A stretch of DNA of 64,000 nt from Oxyruncus cristatus (Eukaryota > Chordata > Aves > Passeriformes > Cotingidae), in contig VXAY01005810.1 in assembly GCA_013399855.1 (NCBI GenBank), positions 1,451,383-1,515,382 of the forward strand, in the 5' to 3' direction. The position numbers and the translations under genes were made by a program. The notes below the pieces were generated by a model, which worked only from the letters and a program-made list of their open reading frames with translations, was not told the origin of the DNA and did not search any database. Of this stretch, positions 61,945 to 64,000 are shown piece after piece; within the stretch, counting starts at the first letter, position 1; the number at the start of each line of letters is the position of its first letter.

Positions 61945-63216
61945 GTTTCGAGTCGTTTTGATTTTATTACAAACCAAAATACTTCACATTCAGTGGCACC
62001 TCAGGTCCACGGGGTAATTACTCTCAGGGAAAAACCAACCCAAACCCAAACAACTCAAGCAGGTATCGCTGTAGTTGTAGCTCACTTCGGCTTTTCCATG
62101 AGATCCCAAGCTTGGGAGCCAACACCCCACTTGCTTTAGTTTGTCAGGTTTTCTGTGGGACATTATTCCAGCATTACACCTTAGCAGGAAGCAGTCTGAC
62201 AAACAATTTACTGTGCAACAGGACACACCAAGCTGCATCTGCAAAGAACCATCTTCATCATCCAACTATTGCCAAATCCAAACGTTCTATACTGCAGCTG
62301 TACAGGGATCAGCTGATGTGACAGGCTGGTTGTGAGCTCAGAAACTTGTTGCACCTCCTCACTGCTTGTTGGTCAGTGGGCACGTTGCTGACAGCGCTGA
62401 GGGAATAAACCCCCACAACAGGAGCTTCGTGCTCTCCACTCCTTAATTTCTGTGGGACAACACTGAGTTCTGAGTGTCTTTTTATTCCTATGCCCAAAGG
62501 CTGCAGTGGCTGTAACTTCCAGCCTGCCCGACGAGCAGAGACCGGAACCGAGGGATTATTTGTAATGTGACAACCCCAAATGAGGGGCGAGCAGCTGAAG
62601 CTCCTTGGGTTGTGCAGTGCCCTCCTGCTGGGATATGTACTAACACCACATAAAAGTAACAACTGTTGAGGAGACTCCCTGCGATGTCCTTTCCCATCCT
62701 TTATCACAATTAAGTTAAAAAGCCCGGACTGCTGCAAGCTCTGTTTTTACAGCTGGGGCACGTGCTGTCACCTTTGAAAGCTGCCACCGATTTAGGAAGG
62801 AGCACAGGGAGGGAGGGAGACTGCATTTCTATACCTGGACTGCACAAAGTGGGACTCTGTCCTTATTCTGTGTCACTGTCAGCATAAAAGTACCGTGATG
62901 CTCTGCAGTCACAGAGGTGCGAGGAATCAATGGCCATTCACGTTTAGGATTAGCTTATATGGCATGTGATCCTTCCCAGCAGAGGAATTCTGACAACAGC
63001 AGAGTCAAAAGGAACCCAGACAAAGAAATGTCAGCATTCATACAATTTAGCAAAGCTCCCTACTTGTTTTTACCAAAAAAAAAAAAAAAAAAAGCCCCGA
63101 AAGGTTTCAAACAAAAGGAAATGTCCTTCATTCAACACTGGTAAAATCTTTCAGTGCTGTCAAAGTGACTTCAAAGCTTCTCCACATCTGCCTGCTCCAG
63201 CCAAAGCTGCCTGTCC
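61945..63216 (-). other. TADA2A: TADA2A 3' untranslated region (inferred)
   Basis: Sequence from the TADA2A stop codon leftwards to a minus-strand AATAAA at 61963-61968, about 1.27 kb. It includes a 19-base A run on the plus strand near 63074-63092 (a T run in the transcript). A second hexamer at 61764-61769 could extend the UTR. Confidence 0.55.
61963..61968 (-). promoter_or_regulatory. Probable poly(A) signal of TADA2A
   Basis: TTTATT on the plus strand is AATAAA on the coding strand, about 1.25 kb after the stop codon. An alternative lies at 61764-61769. Confidence 0.5.
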
Positions 63217-63402
63217 TCAGGCCTTTGTGATGTATCCTTCTCTGATCAGGAAGTCATAGATTTTCCTGGTTTTGTTCACATCGATCTTGATGAGGGCTCG
63301 AGCCTGCGCCAGTCTCAGGCCCCCCTGTTTGTTGCACTCGTTCACTAAAGCAGCTTTATATTCCAAATAGGCTCCAGGGACCAACCTCACCATCTGACAG
63401 AG
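63217..63402 (-). CDS. TADA2A: TADA2A last coding exon (C-terminal SWIRM domain)
   Basis: Transcriptional adapter 2-alpha is a nuclear subunit of GCN5/PCAF histone acetyltransferase complexes, mainly ATAC. This final exon starts after the acceptor ccttttgtctcgcag (minus strand) in phase 0 and encodes 61 residues, beginning LCQMVRLVPGAYLEYK and ending KIYDFLIREGYITKA, then TGA at 63219-63217. This is the C-terminal half of the SWIRM domain, a helical fold that binds DNA and nucleosomes, and is almost identical to human. The remaining exons lie to the right of the window, so the gene is partial here. It is transcribed in the same direction as DUSP14. Confidence 0.97.
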   Translation of the reverse strand, partial: LCQMVRLVPGAYLEYKAALVNECNKQGGLRLAQARALIKIDVNKTRKIYDFLIREGYITKA

Positions 63403-64000
63403 CTGCGAGACAAAAGGTGAAGTTAATAAACACCAACACTTGTCATGCTCCTCCATTCCCAGATCCCTGCTGGGGGAAGGAACAGGGGGAATATTTTTCT
63501 GCAAACTCTTTCAGCGTGGGGTTTTTTTGCACAGGGGAGGCACACGGGAATGGCATGAGGAGCTGTTTGGATCCACAGGTAGGGAGGGGAGGAGCTTGCT
63601 GGCTGCTGCATTCAAAAACATTCCTGACTGAAAAATAAAGGAGGATGAAAGCAAGCCCTGGGCTGGCAGGAGCACAGCTCTTGAGTGTGTTCCGTGTGGG
63701 CGTTGCTCCTTCCAAACCCTCGGAAGCAGATGCCAGACTTGCAAGCAGCAATTGGGCCCGTTGGCCGGGAGCCAGGGAGGGTATCTGGCTGCTAATCCCC
63801 TGCAGACTCGGGCTTTAATACCTTCCCCACAGGCAGCTCCGCCGGCCCTCCGGAAGTCTGGGATGGAAGCTGTGCAGGGAGGGCACTTCGTGTGTGCAAG
63901 TTTGGTAAGGAACTGCTTTCCACAGCCCCTGAGCTGTTTGGCCACACAGCTCCCGTTCAGCTCCCAAGGACCAGCTGCCTTCCAGGAGCGGGGGATCCTG

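Noticed and set aside
63074..63092. A run suggesting a retrocopy tail
   Set aside because: No gene-like body precedes it on the plus strand. It lies inside the TADA2A 3'UTR and is best treated as a homopolymer run.

Overview
The window is ordinary vertebrate nuclear DNA, almost certainly from a bird and perhaps a passerine. It carries spliced genes with canonical GT/AG introns and several 3'-truncated CR1 LINE fragments of the avian type (gene-side signature 'ttgggttggaagggacc'). The gene order is SYNRG, DUSP14, TADA2A, as in human 17q12, with orientations preserved once the whole block is flipped. No CRISPR array, prokaryotic operon, provirus or complete mobile element was seen.

Layout. 1-39,940 (+): all but the first exon of SYNRG (synergin gamma). 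Twenty-two coding exons run from 3690 to the stop at 36371, followed by a 3'UTR of about 3.5 kb with a poly(A) signal at 39917. About 1.9 kb of empty spacer separates this from the convergent DUSP14 3' end. 41,830-43,858 (-): DUSP14, with a single intact coding exon (198 codons, 43144-43740), a 1.3 kb 3'UTR and a likely 5'UTR splice acceptor at 43859. 43,860-54,425: probably the 5' intron and promoter side of DUSP14, GC-rich and without coding exons. It ends in a 122-bp higher-order repeat, a nearly perfect 40-bp minisatellite and a CpG-dense stretch that runs into a 431-base N gap. 54,857-61,945: degenerate GC-rich repeats and spacer. 61,945-64,000 (-): 3'UTR and last coding exon (SWIRM domain end) of TADA2A.

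The three genes share no pathway. SYNRG is a clathrin/AP-1 trafficking adaptor with an EH domain and many acidic-phenylalanine gamma-ear motifs. DUSP14 is a small dual-specificity phosphatase. TADA2A is a subunit of histone acetyltransferase complexes. They are neighbours only by conserved synteny.

The clearest anomaly is a single extra base in the big SYNRG exon (20038-20989). A run of nine C at 20304-20312 puts the upstream and downstream halves in different frames, and the exon is 952 bp where flanking phases require a multiple of three. This is most likely a homopolymer assembly error. Exon boundaries come from reading frame, splice consensus and my recollection of the human proteins. No alignment was run.
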